Positions 1 through 8,888 are shown, counted from the first letter of the stretch. The stretch is 64,000 bases of DNA from Hymenobacter sp. UV11 (GCF_004684095.1 NZ_SRII01000012.1:62001-126000), one strand, 5' to 3'. Made by a program: numbers and translations. Notes: generated by a model not told the origin, from the sequence alone.

Positions 1-155
1 CCCACCTTTGGCTCGGTGCCTAAAACGGTTCGGTACAGCATCGCAGACTTTTGGTACGCCGAATCGGGCGTATCCTCACCCGTAAACCGGATGGATAAGA
101 TGGCCGGCCTAAGGACTTTGGCCTTTTGGTGAGGCGGGAAAGGTGGCAGTTTCAT
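1..155 (-). CDS. Possible 5' end of an unrecognised protein (runs off the left edge)
   Basis: An open frame on the minus strand begins with ATG at 155 and stays open for 51 codons to the window edge. The peptide starts MKLPPFPPHQKAKVL and includes RFTGEDTPDSAYQKSA. Composition is protein-like, but I recognise no family, and no TAnnTTTG box or clear ribosome site lies just upstream. It could be a genuine hypothetical gene or chance coding. Only the neighbouring sequence can decide. Confidence 0.3.
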   Translation of the reverse strand, partial: MKLPPFPPHQKAKVLRPAILSIRFTGEDTPDSAYQKSAMLYRTVLGTEPKV

Positions 156-562
156 GCGCGTTGGGGGTAAAAAAGCGTGTGTAGTAGCGGCCCACCATCT
201 CAGCCCTCCTGGCGGCGCCGGCAACTGGCCCCCACTCATTCAAGTCGGGGCTTGCTCGTTAAGTAAGGCTGGCTACCCAGGGTTATTTAGTTGATAATTA
301 GTGAGTAAGACACGGAGCAATCGACATGAAACAACTTTCCGCCTTCGCCCCAGCGGGCGGCGGCGCAAGGCGGCTACCCCCTCCCGAAGCGGCTGAAGCT
401 CCATCCATAAAAGTAAACTGCATAACCAGGGCGCTACATCAGTGTCAGCACTGAATTTTGAGCGCCCGGCGTTGGCCAGGGCAGCGGCCGGCGCCGGGGC
501 GGCCGGGTGCCAGTAGGGCGAGTCGGGCTCATCTTTGCGCAGCTCAACGGCTGTCTTTGCGT
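156..562. other. Intergenic stretch with no gene seen
   Basis: About 400 bases between the left-edge open frame and the ABC permease. It has one copy of the frequent CTACCCCC motif (near 374) and a short AT-rich patch around 283-320. I see no convincing gene, RNA or terminator. Confidence 0.5.
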
Positions 563-1624
563 ATGCTTCTCTTCCTTTTGCGCCGCCTGGGCCAGGGCCT
601 GCTTGTGCTGGTGGGCGTGGCCTGCACGGTTTTTTTTCTGTTTAATGTGCTGCCCGGCGACCCGGCCGCCCTGCTGGCCGGCCAGCGCTCGGACGTGGCC
701 ACCAAAGCCGCCATCCGGGCCGACCTGGGCCTCGACCAGCCGCTGCCCACCCGCCTGCTAGGCTACCTGAATGACGCCTCGCCGCTGGGCGTGCACCCGC
801 GCGACTCGGCCGGCCGGGCCCGCTACGGGGGGGTAGGGCTGCTGCCGCTGGGCGGGCAGCGGGCGCTGGTGCTGAAATGGCCCTACCTGCGCCGCTCGTT
901 TCAGAGCAACCAGGACGTGCTGAGCATCTTGCTCGACCGGTTTCCGGGCACGCTGTGGCTGGCGCTGGCCGCCATGCTCTTGGCCGCCGTGGGGGGGGTA
1001 GGGCTGGGCGTGGCCGCCGCGCTGCGCCCGCAGTCGTGGCTCGATAGGGTGCTCGTGACCGGCTCGGTGCTGGGCATTTCGGTGCCCTCGTTTGTGGCGG
1101 CCATTCTCATTGCCGTCAGCTTTGGCTTTTACTGGAGCCACTGGACGGGCCTGAGCCTGACCGGCCAGCTCTACGAAACGGACCCCTTCACGGCCCAGCG
1201 CCACCTGGTGCTGCGCAACCTGCTGCTGCCGGCCGTGGCGCTGGGCGTGCGCCCGCTGGCCATCATCATGCAGCTCACGCGCTCCAGCATGCTCGATGTG
1301 CTAAGCCAGGACTACATCCGCACGGCGCGGGCCAAGGGCCTGAGTCCCGGCCGCACGGTGCGGCGCCACGCCCTGCGCAATGCCCTCAACCCGGTGGTCA
1401 CGGCCGTGTCGGGCTGGCTGGCCTCGCTCATGGCGGGCGCGTTTTTCATCGAATATATTTTCAACTGGAAAGGCTTGGGTACTACCACGCTGCAAGCCGT
1501 GCAGAACCTCGATTTTCCGGTCGTGATGGGCGCTACCCTCTTCGTGGCCGCCATCTTCGTGCTGGTCAACATCGGCGTCGATATGCTGTATGCCTTGCTC
1601 GACCCGCGGGTTAGAATCAATTAG
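563..1624 (+). CDS. Peptide ABC transporter permease, DppB/OppB family
   Basis: Inner-membrane permease subunit for an oligopeptide or dipeptide importer. From the ATG at 563 the protein is 353 aa. It begins with the typical N-terminal helix (LGQGLLVLVGVACTVFFLFN, about residues 9-28), has a periplasmic loop, then the BPD_transp_1 helices. The cytoplasmic EAA-type loop reads DYIRTARAKGLSPGRTVRRH (around residues 250-270) and is followed by FIEYIFNWKGLG, both typical of the family. An upstream in-frame extension to 458 is Arg/Pro-rich and unlikely to be translated. No DppC, binding protein or ATPase is adjacent; the fused two-domain peptide ATPase at 48118 is a possible but distant partner. 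Substrate is unknown. Confidence 0.88.
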   Translation: MLLFLLRRLGQGLLVLVGVACTVFFLFNVLPGDPAALLAGQRSDVATKAAIRADLGLDQPLPTRLLGYLNDASPLGVHPRDSAGRARYGGVGLLPLGGQRALVLKWPYLRRSFQSNQDVLSILLDRFPGTLWLALAAMLLAAVGGVGLGVAAALRPQSWLDRVLVTGSVLGISVPSFVAAILIAVSFGFYWSHWTGLSLTGQLYETDPFTAQRHLVLRNLLLPAVALGVRPLAIIMQLTRSSMLDVLSQDYIRTARAKGLSPGRTVRRHALRNALNPVVTAVSGWLASLMAGAFFIEYIFNWKGLGTTTLQAVQNLDFPVVMGATLFVAAIFVLVNIGVDMLYALLDPRVRIN

Positions 1625-1630
1625 GCCTTT

Positions 1631-1752
1631 TGTCATTGCGAGCGCAACGAAGTGAAGCGCGGCAATCTTTCCTTGCCGTTGGGTTACTACCCTAGTGAAG
1701 CGAACGACCAGGAAAGATTGCCACGCTTCACTTCGTTGCGCTCGCAATGACA
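1631..1752. repeat. Long intergenic inverted repeat, TGTCATTGCGAGCG family
   Basis: Arms 1631-1673 and 1710-1752 are 43 bp each with one mismatch, around a 36-bp loop. The repeat fills the gap between the permease and shikimate kinase genes. The outer 14 bp are shared with the repeat at 4667-4756, so this is a dispersed family. There is no terminal T-run, so it is not a standard terminator. Confidence 0.9.
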
Positions 1753-1775
1753 GGCGATTTTTATCCTCCAAAACC

Positions 1776-2321
1776 ATGAACCACCTCTACCTCATTGGCT
1801 TGCCGGGCTCGGGCAAAACCACGCTGGGCCGGCAGCTGGCGGCGCACTACGGCCGCGAGTTTCTGGACCTCGACGCCGCCATTGTGGCCGAGGCGGGGCA
1901 GTCTATTCCGGCCATTTTTGCCAGCGAGGGCGAGGCGGGCTTTCGGGCGCGCGAAGCGGCGGCGCTACGCGCCGTGGCCGCCCGGCCTACCCCCCTGGTG
2001 GTGGCCACAGGCGGCGGCACGCCCTGCTTTCACGACAATGTGGCGGTGCTGCGCAGCAGCGGCTTTTTGCTGTGGCTCGATGTGCCGCTGCCCGAGCTGG
2101 TGCGCCGGCTGGGGCGCAGCCGCACCAGCCGCCCGCTGCTGGCAGCGCCCACCAGCCCCGGCGAAACGCCCGCCCAGGCCCTTTCTGCGCACCTCAACCG
2201 AACCTTGGCCGCCCGCGAACGGTTCTACCACCAAGCTCACCTGCGCCACGCCGGAGCTGCCACTGCGGCGGCTATCATCTCGGCGCTGACCGCGGCCGGC
2301 TTTGCGCCTACTCCAACCTAA
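1776..2321 (+). CDS. aroK: Shikimate kinase
   Basis: Phosphorylates shikimate at the 3-OH with ATP, the fifth step of the shikimate pathway to chorismate. From ATG 1776 the protein is 181 aa, a usual size. Seen: Walker A GLPGSGKTT (residues 8-16), the substrate-binding DLD (31-33), FR in GFRAREAAAL, the GGGTP loop near residue 80 and the lid arginine in SRPLL near 120. An in-frame upstream extension to 1695 would be translated from the inverted repeat and is rejected. It appears monocistronic. Confidence 0.92.
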   Translation: MNHLYLIGLPGSGKTTLGRQLAAHYGREFLDLDAAIVAEAGQSIPAIFASEGEAGFRAREAAALRAVAARPTPLVVATGGGTPCFHDNVAVLRSSGFLLWLDVPLPELVRRLGRSRTSRPLLAAPTSPGETPAQALSAHLNRTLAARERFYHQAHLRHAGAATAAAIISALTAAGFAPTPT

Positions 2322-2335
2322 AGCCGGGGCTGGCG

Positions 2336-2343
2336 TAAATTTG
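2336..2343 (+). promoter_or_regulatory. Bacteroidota -7 box upstream of the hydroxylase gene
   Basis: TAAATTTG matches TAnnTTTG and lies 31 bp before the ATG at 2375. I see no matching TTTG at the expected upstream spacing. Confidence 0.5.
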
Positions 2344-2374
2344 CACTAAACTACCTGGTTATATTCGCTTTCGT

Positions 2375-3034
2375 ATGGAGATGGACACTATCACGGACCA
2401 ACCGGCCGCACCGACGGCAGCCCCGGTTCGGCCCAAGCACAAGGGCTCGGCCCAGCTATTTAAGAACCCCGTGCTGGAGCGGCTTTCGCACACCCACATT
2501 GCGCTGCCGGTCAGCATTTTTGTGGCCACGGCGCTCGTGAGCCTGTACTACGGTATCACCCGGGGGTTCGTGGTGGGCTTTTCGGGCCTAGGCCTGTTTT
2601 TGGGCGGGCTGCTGCTCTTCACGTTTGCGGAGTACCTGGTGCACCGCTATTTGTATCATATTCCGGCCACGTCGCCGGGCCGGATTAAGTTTCAGTACAC
2701 CATGCACGGCGTGCACCATGAGTACCCCAAGGATGAAACCCGGCTGGCCATGCCGCCCATCCTGACGGTGTTTGTGGCTTCGCTGTTGTTCTTCATTTTC
2801 CGGTTTGCGTTCGGCAATTGGGCCTTTGGCATTCTGGCGGGCTTCACCTTCGGCTACGCGATGTACCTGTTTGTGCACTACGCCATTCACATGTATGCGC
2901 CACCCAAAAACTTTCTGAAAGTGTGGTGGACGCACCACGCCCAGCACCACTACCGCCAGGACGAGGTAGCATTTGGCGTGAGCAGCACCCTCTGGGACCA
3001 CATTATCGGCACCATGCCTACCAAGCGCTCATAG
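2375..3034 (+). CDS. Fatty acid hydroxylase / sterol desaturase family membrane protein
   Basis: A 219-aa integral membrane di-iron enzyme of the FA_hydroxylase superfamily. Histidine clusters that ligate the metal are visible: HRYLYH (about 89-94), HGVHH (about 111-115), HYAIH (about 169-173) and HHAQHH (about 188-193), set among hydrophobic helices. By family, it inserts a hydroxyl group into a lipid acyl chain. In Bacteroidota a sphingolipid or fatty-acid 2-hydroxylase role is plausible, but the substrate cannot be read from sequence. A strong bidirectional terminator follows. Confidence 0.82.
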   Translation: MEMDTITDQPAAPTAAPVRPKHKGSAQLFKNPVLERLSHTHIALPVSIFVATALVSLYYGITRGFVVGFSGLGLFLGGLLLFTFAEYLVHRYLYHIPATSPGRIKFQYTMHGVHHEYPKDETRLAMPPILTVFVASLLFFIFRFAFGNWAFGILAGFTFGYAMYLFVHYAIHMYAPPKNFLKVWWTHHAQHHYRQDEVAFGVSSTLWDHIIGTMPTKRS

Positions 3035-3054
3035 CGTTTGCCCCCTACCCCCCT

Positions 3055-3097
3055 CAAAAAAGCCGGCGCTTCCATCTGGAAGCGCCGGCTTTTTTTA
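3055..3097. terminator. Bidirectional intrinsic terminator
   Basis: A perfect 12-bp stem (3061-3072 with 3079-3090) has a 6-base loop, an A-run before it and a T-run after it. It sits between the convergent hydroxylase (+) and small lipoprotein (-) genes and can serve both. Confidence 0.9.
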
Positions 3098-3112
3098 TGC
3101 AGTTGATGTAGC

Positions 3113-3310
3113 TTAAACGGAGGTGCCGCCACCACCGCTGCCGCCGCTCATTTTGGAAACCAGCCACCAGATAACGAGCACCACCAGAAAAACACCGATG
3201 ACGCCTATCCAGAGGCCGCCTTTGAAAATATCGCCCGCCAGCGAGCAGCCCGTGAGCGTGGAGGCCAGCACGGCAAATAGGAATAGCAGAGGAAGACGCG
3301 AAGTAGTCAT
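3113..3310 (-). CDS. Small membrane lipoprotein, unknown function
   Basis: A 65-aa protein with a lipoprotein signal peptide (hydrophobic stretch to about residue 20, lipobox LTGC with Cys22). It has one predicted transmembrane helix (about 33-52, GLWIGVIGVFLVVLVIWWLV) and a Gly-rich tail. So it is probably both lipid-anchored and membrane-spanning. No family is recognised. It converges on the hydroxylase gene and shares its terminator. Confidence 0.7.
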   Translation of the reverse strand: MTTSRLPLLFLFAVLASTLTGCSLAGDIFKGGLWIGVIGVFLVVLVIWWLVSKMSGGSGGGGTSV

Positions 3311-3462
3311 GGAGAATAATCAGGAGGTGAAGTAATTATGAGTACCTGCCGCGGGGCAGCTTCTATGGCTTGGCTTACTACAATCGGCGTAAAAAGGTTG
3401 GCTCGGCGGGTTACTACCCGCTTTTTGGCGATTTTACTCACCCCTTATCCAGGAATATCCGC

Positions 3463-3470
3463 CACTTTTG
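3463..3470 (+). promoter_or_regulatory. -7 box immediately before galK
   Basis: CACTTTTG is one base off TAnnTTTG and ends only 7 bp before the galK ATG at 3478. This suggests a very short or absent 5' leader and supports the 3478 start. Confidence 0.5.
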
Positions 3471-3477
3471 CATCCCT

Positions 3478-4647
3478 ATGGAATATCCCACTCTCTCCGC
3501 TGCCTTTACGCAGCACTTTGGCGCTGCCCCGGCCTTGGTGCTGCGCGCGCCCGGCCGCATCAACCTCATCGGCGAACACACCGACTACAACGACGGCCTG
3601 GTGCTGCCAGCGGCCATCGACAAGGAAATCCGCTTTGCTATGCGCCTCAATGGCACCGACCGCGTTCGGCTGGCGGCCCTCGACTTCGACGCGACCTACG
3701 AGGTGGCGGTGGCCGACATTGCGCCCCTGCCCGACGGCCACTGGGCCAACTACCAGCTCGGCGTGGTGGCGGGTCTGCTGCAGCGCGGGGCCCAGGTGCC
3801 GGGCTTCGACTGCGCCTTCGGGGGTAATATTCCGAGCGGGTCGGGCATGTCCTCGTCGGCGGCCCTCGAGTGCGGCGTGGCCTGGGGCCTGAATAATTTA
3901 CTAGACCTTCGGCTCGATACCATGACGCTGGCCCAACTCTCGCAAACGGCCGAGCACGAGTATGCCAAGGTCATGTGCGGGCTCATGGACCAGTTTGCCA
4001 GCCTTTTTGGCCGGGCCGGGCACGTGGTGGAGCTCGACTGCCGCTCGCTGGAGTACAAGTATTTTCCCTTCGACACCAGCGCCAGCCGCCTGGTGCTCTG
4101 CAACTCGGGCGTGAAGCACGCGCTCGCCGACTCGGAGTACAATAAGCGCCGCGAGGAGTGCGCCGAGGGGGTAGCGATTTTGCAGAAGCACAACCCGGCC
4201 ATTACCTCGTTGCGCGATGCTACGCTGGCCGACATCGACGCCGCCCAGGCCGAAATGGGCGAGGTCGTAACCAAGCGCTGCCGCTACGTGGTGGAGGAAA
4301 ACCAGCGCGTGCAGGATGTCACCGCCCGCCTCGCGGAGGGCAAGTCGCTGGCCGAAGTGGGCGAGCTGCTCTATGCCAGCCACGCCGGCCTGCGCGACCT
4401 CTACCAAGTGAGCTGCAAAGAACTCGATGTGCTGGAGCGCCTGGCCCACAACGCCCCCGGCTGCTACGGCGCCCGCATGATGGGCGGCGGCTTCGGCGGC
4501 TGCACCCTCAACCTGGTGGCCACTGACCAAGTCAAGGAATTTCTGACCTACATGAAGCAGGGCTACCACGACCAGCTGGACCTCAAGCTGGATACGTACG
4601 TAACTACCCTAGCCGATGGGGTAGGGGAACTGCTCAACGAGGAGTAG
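3478..4647 (+). CDS. galK: Galactokinase
   Basis: Phosphorylates alpha-D-galactose to galactose-1-phosphate with ATP, the first committed Leloir step. The protein is 389 aa from ATG 3478, the normal family size. GHMP-kinase motifs are clear: the substrate loop PGRINLIGEHTDYNDG (about 25-40), the ATP-binding GSGMSSSAA (about 121-129), CGLMDQFAS with the catalytic Asp, and the C-terminal MMGGGFGGC (about 333-341). An upstream in-frame extension to 3370 is possible but lies outside the conserved start and across the -7 box. galT follows, separated by an inverted repeat; no galM or galE is nearby. Confidence 0.95.
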   Translation: MEYPTLSAAFTQHFGAAPALVLRAPGRINLIGEHTDYNDGLVLPAAIDKEIRFAMRLNGTDRVRLAALDFDATYEVAVADIAPLPDGHWANYQLGVVAGLLQRGAQVPGFDCAFGGNIPSGSGMSSSAALECGVAWGLNNLLDLRLDTMTLAQLSQTAEHEYAKVMCGLMDQFASLFGRAGHVVELDCRSLEYKYFPFDTSASRLVLCNSGVKHALADSEYNKRREECAEGVAILQKHNPAITSLRDATLADIDAAQAEMGEVVTKRCRYVVEENQRVQDVTARLAEGKSLAEVGELLYASHAGLRDLYQVSCKELDVLERLAHNAPGCYGARMMGGGFGGCTLNLVATDQVKEFLTYMKQGYHDQLDLKLDTYVTTLADGVGELLNEE

Positions 4648-4666
4648 CCTTGTTATCTGCGCTATT

Positions 4667-4756
4667 TGTCATTGCGAGCGTAGCGCGGCAATCGCACCAG
4701 AACGAGTCGTTCAGGTTTCGGACAGGTACGATTGCCGCGCTGCGCTCGCAATGACA
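4667..4756. repeat. Inverted repeat between galK and galT, TGTCATTGCGAGCG family
   Basis: Arms 4667-4694 and 4729-4756 are 28 bp with one mismatch, around a 34-bp loop. The outer sequence matches the repeat at 1631-1752, including GCGCGGCAATC. It lies between two genes of one pathway and could form a hairpin in a galKT transcript. Confidence 0.88.
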
Positions 4757-4792
4757 GACGGCTTTTATTCTCATTCAACTAGTCTTCTCGCC

Positions 4793-5833
4793 ATGTTTGA
4801 TTTCACCGAACAACCCCACCGCCGCTTCAACCCCTTGCAGGATGAGTGGGTGCTGGTATCGCCGCACCGCGCCAAGCGGCCCTGGCAGGGCCAGCAGGAA
4901 AAGCCCCAGCCCGACGAGCGCCCCGCCTACGACCCCACCTGCTACCTGTGCCCCGGCAACACCCGCACCAGCGGCGACGTGAACCCGCAGTACGAGCACC
5001 AGTTTGTGTTCCAAAACGACTTCTCGGCCCTACTGCCCGACGGCGAAACCGGCACCTACGCCGAAGGCGGCCTGCTGCGCGCCGAAGCCGAAACCGGCCG
5101 CTGCCGCGTCCTCTGCTTCTCGCCGCGCCACGACCTGACGCTGCCCGAGATGGAGCTGTCGGAAATCCGCCGCGTGGTGGACCTGTGGACCGAGCAGTAT
5201 CGCGAGCTGGGCGCTGACCCAACTATCAACTACGTGCAGATATTTGAGAACAAGGGCTTTGTGATGGGCTGCTCTAACCCGCACCCGCACGGCCAAATTT
5301 GGAGCGAGCGCACCGTGCCCGACCTGCCCGCCAAAGAAAGCCGCGCCCAAAAAGCCTATTTCGAGAAAAACGGCCGCACGCTGCTCAGCGATTACCTCGC
5401 CATTGAGGAGAAGACCAAGACCCGCTTCGTGGTCGAAAACGACACCTGGGTGGCGCTGGTGCCCTTCTGGGCGGTGTGGCCCTTCGAGACGATGGTGCTG
5501 CCGCGCCGTGCCGTGCAGGACCTCACTCAGCTCACCGAGGCCGAGCGCGACGGCCTGGCCGACATCCTGAGCCAGCTCACCATCAAGTACGATAACCTAT
5601 TCGAAATCAGCTTCCCGTACTCGTCCGGCTTCCACCAGCGCCCCACCGATGGCCAGGATTACCCCGAGTGGCACCTGCACATGCACTTCCTACCCCCCCT
5701 GCTGCGCTCGGCCACGGTCAAGAAGTTTATGGTGGGCTACGAGCTGCTGGCCAATGCCCAGCGCGACATCACCGCCGAGCAGGCCGCCGAGCGCCTGCGT
5801 GCGCTGCCGAGCGTGCACTATAAAAAGCAGTAA
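4793..5833 (+). CDS. galT: UDP-glucose--hexose-1-phosphate uridylyltransferase
   Basis: Exchanges galactose-1-phosphate for glucose-1-phosphate on UDP-glucose, the second Leloir step. It is 346 aa from ATG 4793. The nucleophilic histidine motif is visible as NPHPHGQIWSE (about 161-171), and CYLC (Cys50, Cys53) gives part of the structural zinc site. The C-terminal half holds PEWHLHMHFLPP, which carries further metal and substrate histidines. It follows galK in the same direction, consistent with a galKT unit interrupted only by the repeat. Confidence 0.95.
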   Translation: MFDFTEQPHRRFNPLQDEWVLVSPHRAKRPWQGQQEKPQPDERPAYDPTCYLCPGNTRTSGDVNPQYEHQFVFQNDFSALLPDGETGTYAEGGLLRAEAETGRCRVLCFSPRHDLTLPEMELSEIRRVVDLWTEQYRELGADPTINYVQIFENKGFVMGCSNPHPHGQIWSERTVPDLPAKESRAQKAYFEKNGRTLLSDYLAIEEKTKTRFVVENDTWVALVPFWAVWPFETMVLPRRAVQDLTQLTEAERDGLADILSQLTIKYDNLFEISFPYSSGFHQRPTDGQDYPEWHLHMHFLPPLLRSATVKKFMVGYELLANAQRDITAEQAAERLRALPSVHYKKQ

Positions 5834-5840
5834 CGCACGC

Positions 5841-5922
5841 TTTAGCTTGCGAGCGAGCGCTAGCGAGCAGCTGGCACGTGTGGTTGTCCGGCTGTTCGCT
5901 GGCGCTCACTCGCAAGCTAAAA
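5841..5922. repeat. Imperfect inverted repeat, TTAGCTTGC family
   Basis: Arms of about 30 bp (5841-5870 and 5892-5922) with a few mismatches lie between galT and the convergent STAS-like gene. The outer TTTAGCTTGC recurs in the repeats near 8889 and 31937. Confidence 0.8.
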
Positions 5923-5952
5923 CTTATGCTGCTTTTAACGGGCAAAGAAGGC

Positions 5953-6375
5953 TTAGGCTATAAAACTGCGGGTGTACAGCGCCTGGGGCACCACCTCTTG
6001 GAGCAGCACGGCGGGGCCGCTGTAGCGGGCGGCGGGCAGCAGGTCTAGCAGCAGGTGCAGGCCCGTGTCGGCTAGCTGGTGCCGCACGGGGGGCAGCAGG
6101 CCGCACCAGTAGAGGCCGGTACCCGCCACGCGGGCCCGCTGGTGGCCGTTGTAAATGGCGCGCTGGCCGTGCCAGCTCAGGGAGAGCAGGCGCTGACAAT
6201 CGACCCACACCAGTGCCTGGTCGTAGCCAATTACCTCTTCAATGGCCTGCGCTAGCTGCTGGGCCGCGGCCGCGGTATCGCACCGGCCCCGCAGGCTCAG
6301 GCCCGCCGTAGTTTGCAAGTTGCCGACGTGGGCAGTAAACGTAGCCGAAACTGGAGAGGTAGCGCGTTTATTCAT
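5953..6375 (-). CDS. Small protein with a degenerate STAS-like fold
   Basis: A 140-aa cytoplasmic protein. The middle reads like a STAS (anti-sigma-factor antagonist) domain: a hydrophobic strand ending in VWVDCQ, a turn LLSLSWHGQRAI where STAS proteins carry the phosphorylatable Ser, then GLYWCGLLPPVRHQLADTGL, close to the usual G-x-L-x-L..v...L..tGL pattern. This assignment is from pattern only. The gene lies beside a large sensor kinase on the same strand, so a signalling role is plausible. Confidence 0.6.
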   Translation of the reverse strand: MNKRATSPVSATFTAHVGNLQTTAGLSLRGRCDTAAAAQQLAQAIEEVIGYDQALVWVDCQRLLSLSWHGQRAIYNGHQRARVAGTGLYWCGLLPPVRHQLADTGLHLLLDLLPAARYSGPAVLLQEVVPQALYTRSFIA

Positions 6376-6412
6376 AGAATCATAGTTAAATCAGCAAGCT
6401 GACATAGCTATG

Positions 6413-6443
6413 CAAAACTACGCGCCCGCCCCACGCAGGCCAA
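6413..6443 (-). promoter_or_regulatory. Promoter of the STAS-like gene
   Basis: Read on the minus strand: TTG (6443-6441), 20 bp, then TAGTTTTG (6420-6413). This fits the Bacteroidota -33/-7 layout. The -7 box ends 37 bp before the ATG at 6375. Confidence 0.65.
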
Positions 6444-6513
6444 CGTGAAAAACCCTTATTTTTTCTCGGATAAATACCGACCCTACTCCGCTACGGTGGC
6501 TCTCAGGCGGCGC

Positions 6514-8853
6514 CTACCCCCCCGTTGGCACCGGCACCTGCAAAAAGAAGCTGGTGCCCTGGCCCGGCCGCGACTGGCTGCTCAACGTGCCGCCCAGCAG
6601 CCCCACCCGCGTGCGAATGCCCGCCAGCCCAATGCCCGCCCGCGAAGCCGACGGCTCGGCATCGAAGCCCACGCCGTCGTCTTCGACGCTGAAGTACACC
6701 TGGCCGTCTTCCTGCGCCACCTGCACCACCACTTCCCGGGCATAGGCGTGCTTCATCACGTTGTTAAGCAGCTCCTGCACAATGCGGTACACGGCCGTGG
6801 CCAGCAGGGGGGGTAGGGGCTGCTCCAGGCCGCGCAGGCTCAGGTCCACGGTCAGGCTGCTCGGAATGCGGCCCACTAGCTCTTGCAGCGCCACGGCCAG
6901 GCCAAAGTCTTCTAAAATACTGGGAGTGAGCTCAAAAGAAATGGTGCGCGTGGCTCGGATGGCCTCGTTGAGCAGGTCCTTGCTGGCGCGCACGGCCTCG
7001 GAGGGGGGTAGGCCGTCGAGGTGCAGGCGGGTGCCGTAGAGCAGCTGGCCCACGCCGTTGTGCAGGGCTTCGGCAATGCGGCGGCGCTCCTCCTCCTGGG
7101 TGGTGAGAATGGCCGAGAGCAGCTCCTGCTGCTGGCGCAGCTGCAAGCGGGTAGCTTGCTCCTTAAAGAGTTCCGAGTCGGTAATGTCGAGGGCAAACAC
7201 CACGACTTCCTGCCGCTCGGCATCGTAAAAGCCAAAGCACTGCATCGTCACTTGCTGGCCTTTGCGGAGCAGTGATACCTGGTAGTTTTCGCTGTGGCCG
7301 GCCAGCAGCCGCGCTAAGTAGGGGGCCACGGCCGGAAATACTTCCGTTGCCACCTGGCCTACCAGCTCGTTGTCGGCCAGCCCTAGGCGGCGCAGGGCCT
7401 GGCCCACGTGCTCGCGGTAGCGGCCATCGGGGCCAATGCGAGCCAGCAGCACGGGCATATTCTGGAGCACATTACTTAGAAGGCGGTTTTTGTAGTGCAG
7501 CTCTTCCTCGGCCGCGCACCGGGCCGTGATGTCGCGCACCAGGCCGGTCAGGCGCAGGGCCTGGCCGCTGGCATCGTCGTAGCTAAAGCGCCCCACGTTC
7601 GCCACATAATGCACGCGGCCATCGGGCAGCAGCAGGCGGTGCTCCAGGTCAAATACCTCGCGCGTGTGCCGAGCCTGCGCCAGGGCATTTTCGACGCGGG
7701 CCCGGTCGTCGGGGTGAATGGCCTGTTGTAACCGGCCAAAGGATACCACGCTGGTGCCCTCCGGCGCCATCTCGAATATTTCCTGCGCGCGGGCATCCTG
7801 GTACAGCAGCTGGCTATCGAGCTCCCAGCCCCACACGCCGGCGCCGGCGCCGGCCAGCGCCAGCTGCAGGCGGCTTTCGCTTTCGCTCAGCCGCTGCTCG
7901 CTTTGCTTGCGGGCCGTGATGTCGCGCCAGGCCATATGCAGCAGCGCCCGGCCATGTATTTGCACCGGGTTAAACGAAAGCTCATCCCAGATTTCTTCGC
8001 CGGCCGGGCTGTAGCGCAGCCACTCGAGGCGGCACCAGCCGCGCTCCTGGGCCGTGCTCAGGCACTGGGTAAGCACCTCCTGCGAGCGGCGGCCATTGGG
8101 CTGCTGCTCGGGCCAGAACTCGGCCAGGCTGCGGCCCAGCACCTGGCTTTTGTCGGGGTAGCCCAGCAGGTGCAGCGCGGCCGTGTTGAGGTCGACAACC
8201 TGCTGGTCCTTAAGCAGCACCATGCCGTCGCGGGCCTGCTCGAAGGTGGCCCGAAAGCGGGCCTCGCTGGTGGTCAGGGCCTCGGTGGCCTGGCGGCGGG
8301 CCGTCACATCGAGCAGCACCAGGCGGCAGCTGCTGGGGGGTAGGCTTTCGTCGGCGCCCTCGGGGGCAGCCACGCCTTCGAACTGGGCAAAGAACGTCGT
8401 TTCGTCGGCGCGGCGCATAGTCAGCTCGCAGCTCTGGCGGCGGCCGGGGCTGGCCCACATCCGGCCCATAAACTCGGCAAACTGGTCACGCTCGGCGGGC
8501 ACCACAAACAGGGCCAGGCGCCGGCCCCGCAGCCGCTGGCGCTCCTGGCCCAGCAGGTGGCTGGTGTGCAGGTTGAGCTGGCTGATGGTGCCCGTTGGCG
8601 CCAGCGTGCAGTAGCCCACCGGCGCAAAGTCGTAGAGGTCCACGTACTGCAGGCGGCTGGCCTCGGCCTCGGTCTGGGCCAGCAGCAGCTCCTCGTTCTG
8701 CATTTCGAGCTCTATCTGGTGCACTTGCAGCTCCTGCACCAGGCGCTGCACCTCGGGCGAGGCATCGGGGGGTAGGCTTTCCGAAACGAGCCGCCGCCGC
8801 TCGGCGCGCTGGCGCAGGCTATGCAGTACCGGGTGCGGGTCGGGGGCTTTCAT
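6514..8853 (-). CDS. Multi-PAS sensor histidine kinase (HisKA_3 type)
   Basis: A 779-aa soluble sensor kinase with no transmembrane helices seen. After an N-terminal helical stretch (about 20-60) come four PAS-like segments (about 65-180, 190-310, 320-440, 445-560; one has the PAC-like LLPDGRVHYVANV). Next is a NarL/DegS-type dimerisation domain with the phospho-acceptor in EALHNGVGQLL (about 590) and a HATPase_c domain with ELLNNVMKHA, DDGVGFD and GIGLAGIRTRV. Partners of this class are NarL/LuxR response regulators, and none is nearby. PAS domains suggest sensing of a small cytoplasmic ligand, redox state or light; the signal is unknown. The gene lies just downstream of the CheB-CheR fusion on the same strand, 212 bp away. 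Confidence 0.88.
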   Translation of the reverse strand: MKAPDPHPVLHSLRQRAERRRLVSESLPPDASPEVQRLVQELQVHQIELEMQNEELLLAQTEAEASRLQYVDLYDFAPVGYCTLAPTGTISQLNLHTSHLLGQERQRLRGRRLALFVVPAERDQFAEFMGRMWASPGRRQSCELTMRRADETTFFAQFEGVAAPEGADESLPPSSCRLVLLDVTARRQATEALTTSEARFRATFEQARDGMVLLKDQQVVDLNTAALHLLGYPDKSQVLGRSLAEFWPEQQPNGRRSQEVLTQCLSTAQERGWCRLEWLRYSPAGEEIWDELSFNPVQIHGRALLHMAWRDITARKQSEQRLSESESRLQLALAGAGAGVWGWELDSQLLYQDARAQEIFEMAPEGTSVVSFGRLQQAIHPDDRARVENALAQARHTREVFDLEHRLLLPDGRVHYVANVGRFSYDDASGQALRLTGLVRDITARCAAEEELHYKNRLLSNVLQNMPVLLARIGPDGRYREHVGQALRRLGLADNELVGQVATEVFPAVAPYLARLLAGHSENYQVSLLRKGQQVTMQCFGFYDAERQEVVVFALDITDSELFKEQATRLQLRQQQELLSAILTTQEEERRRIAEALHNGVGQLLYGTRLHLDGLPPSEAVRASKDLLNEAIRATRTISFELTPSILEDFGLAVALQELVGRIPSSLTVDLSLRGLEQPLPPLLATAVYRIVQELLNNVMKHAYAREVVVQVAQEDGQVYFSVEDDGVGFDAEPSASRAGIGLAGIRTRVGLLGGTLSSQSRPGQGTSFFLQVPVPTGG

Positions 8854-8888
8854 GTGAGTAGCGGAGGGGGGTAGGGAAGGGGAGGGGA

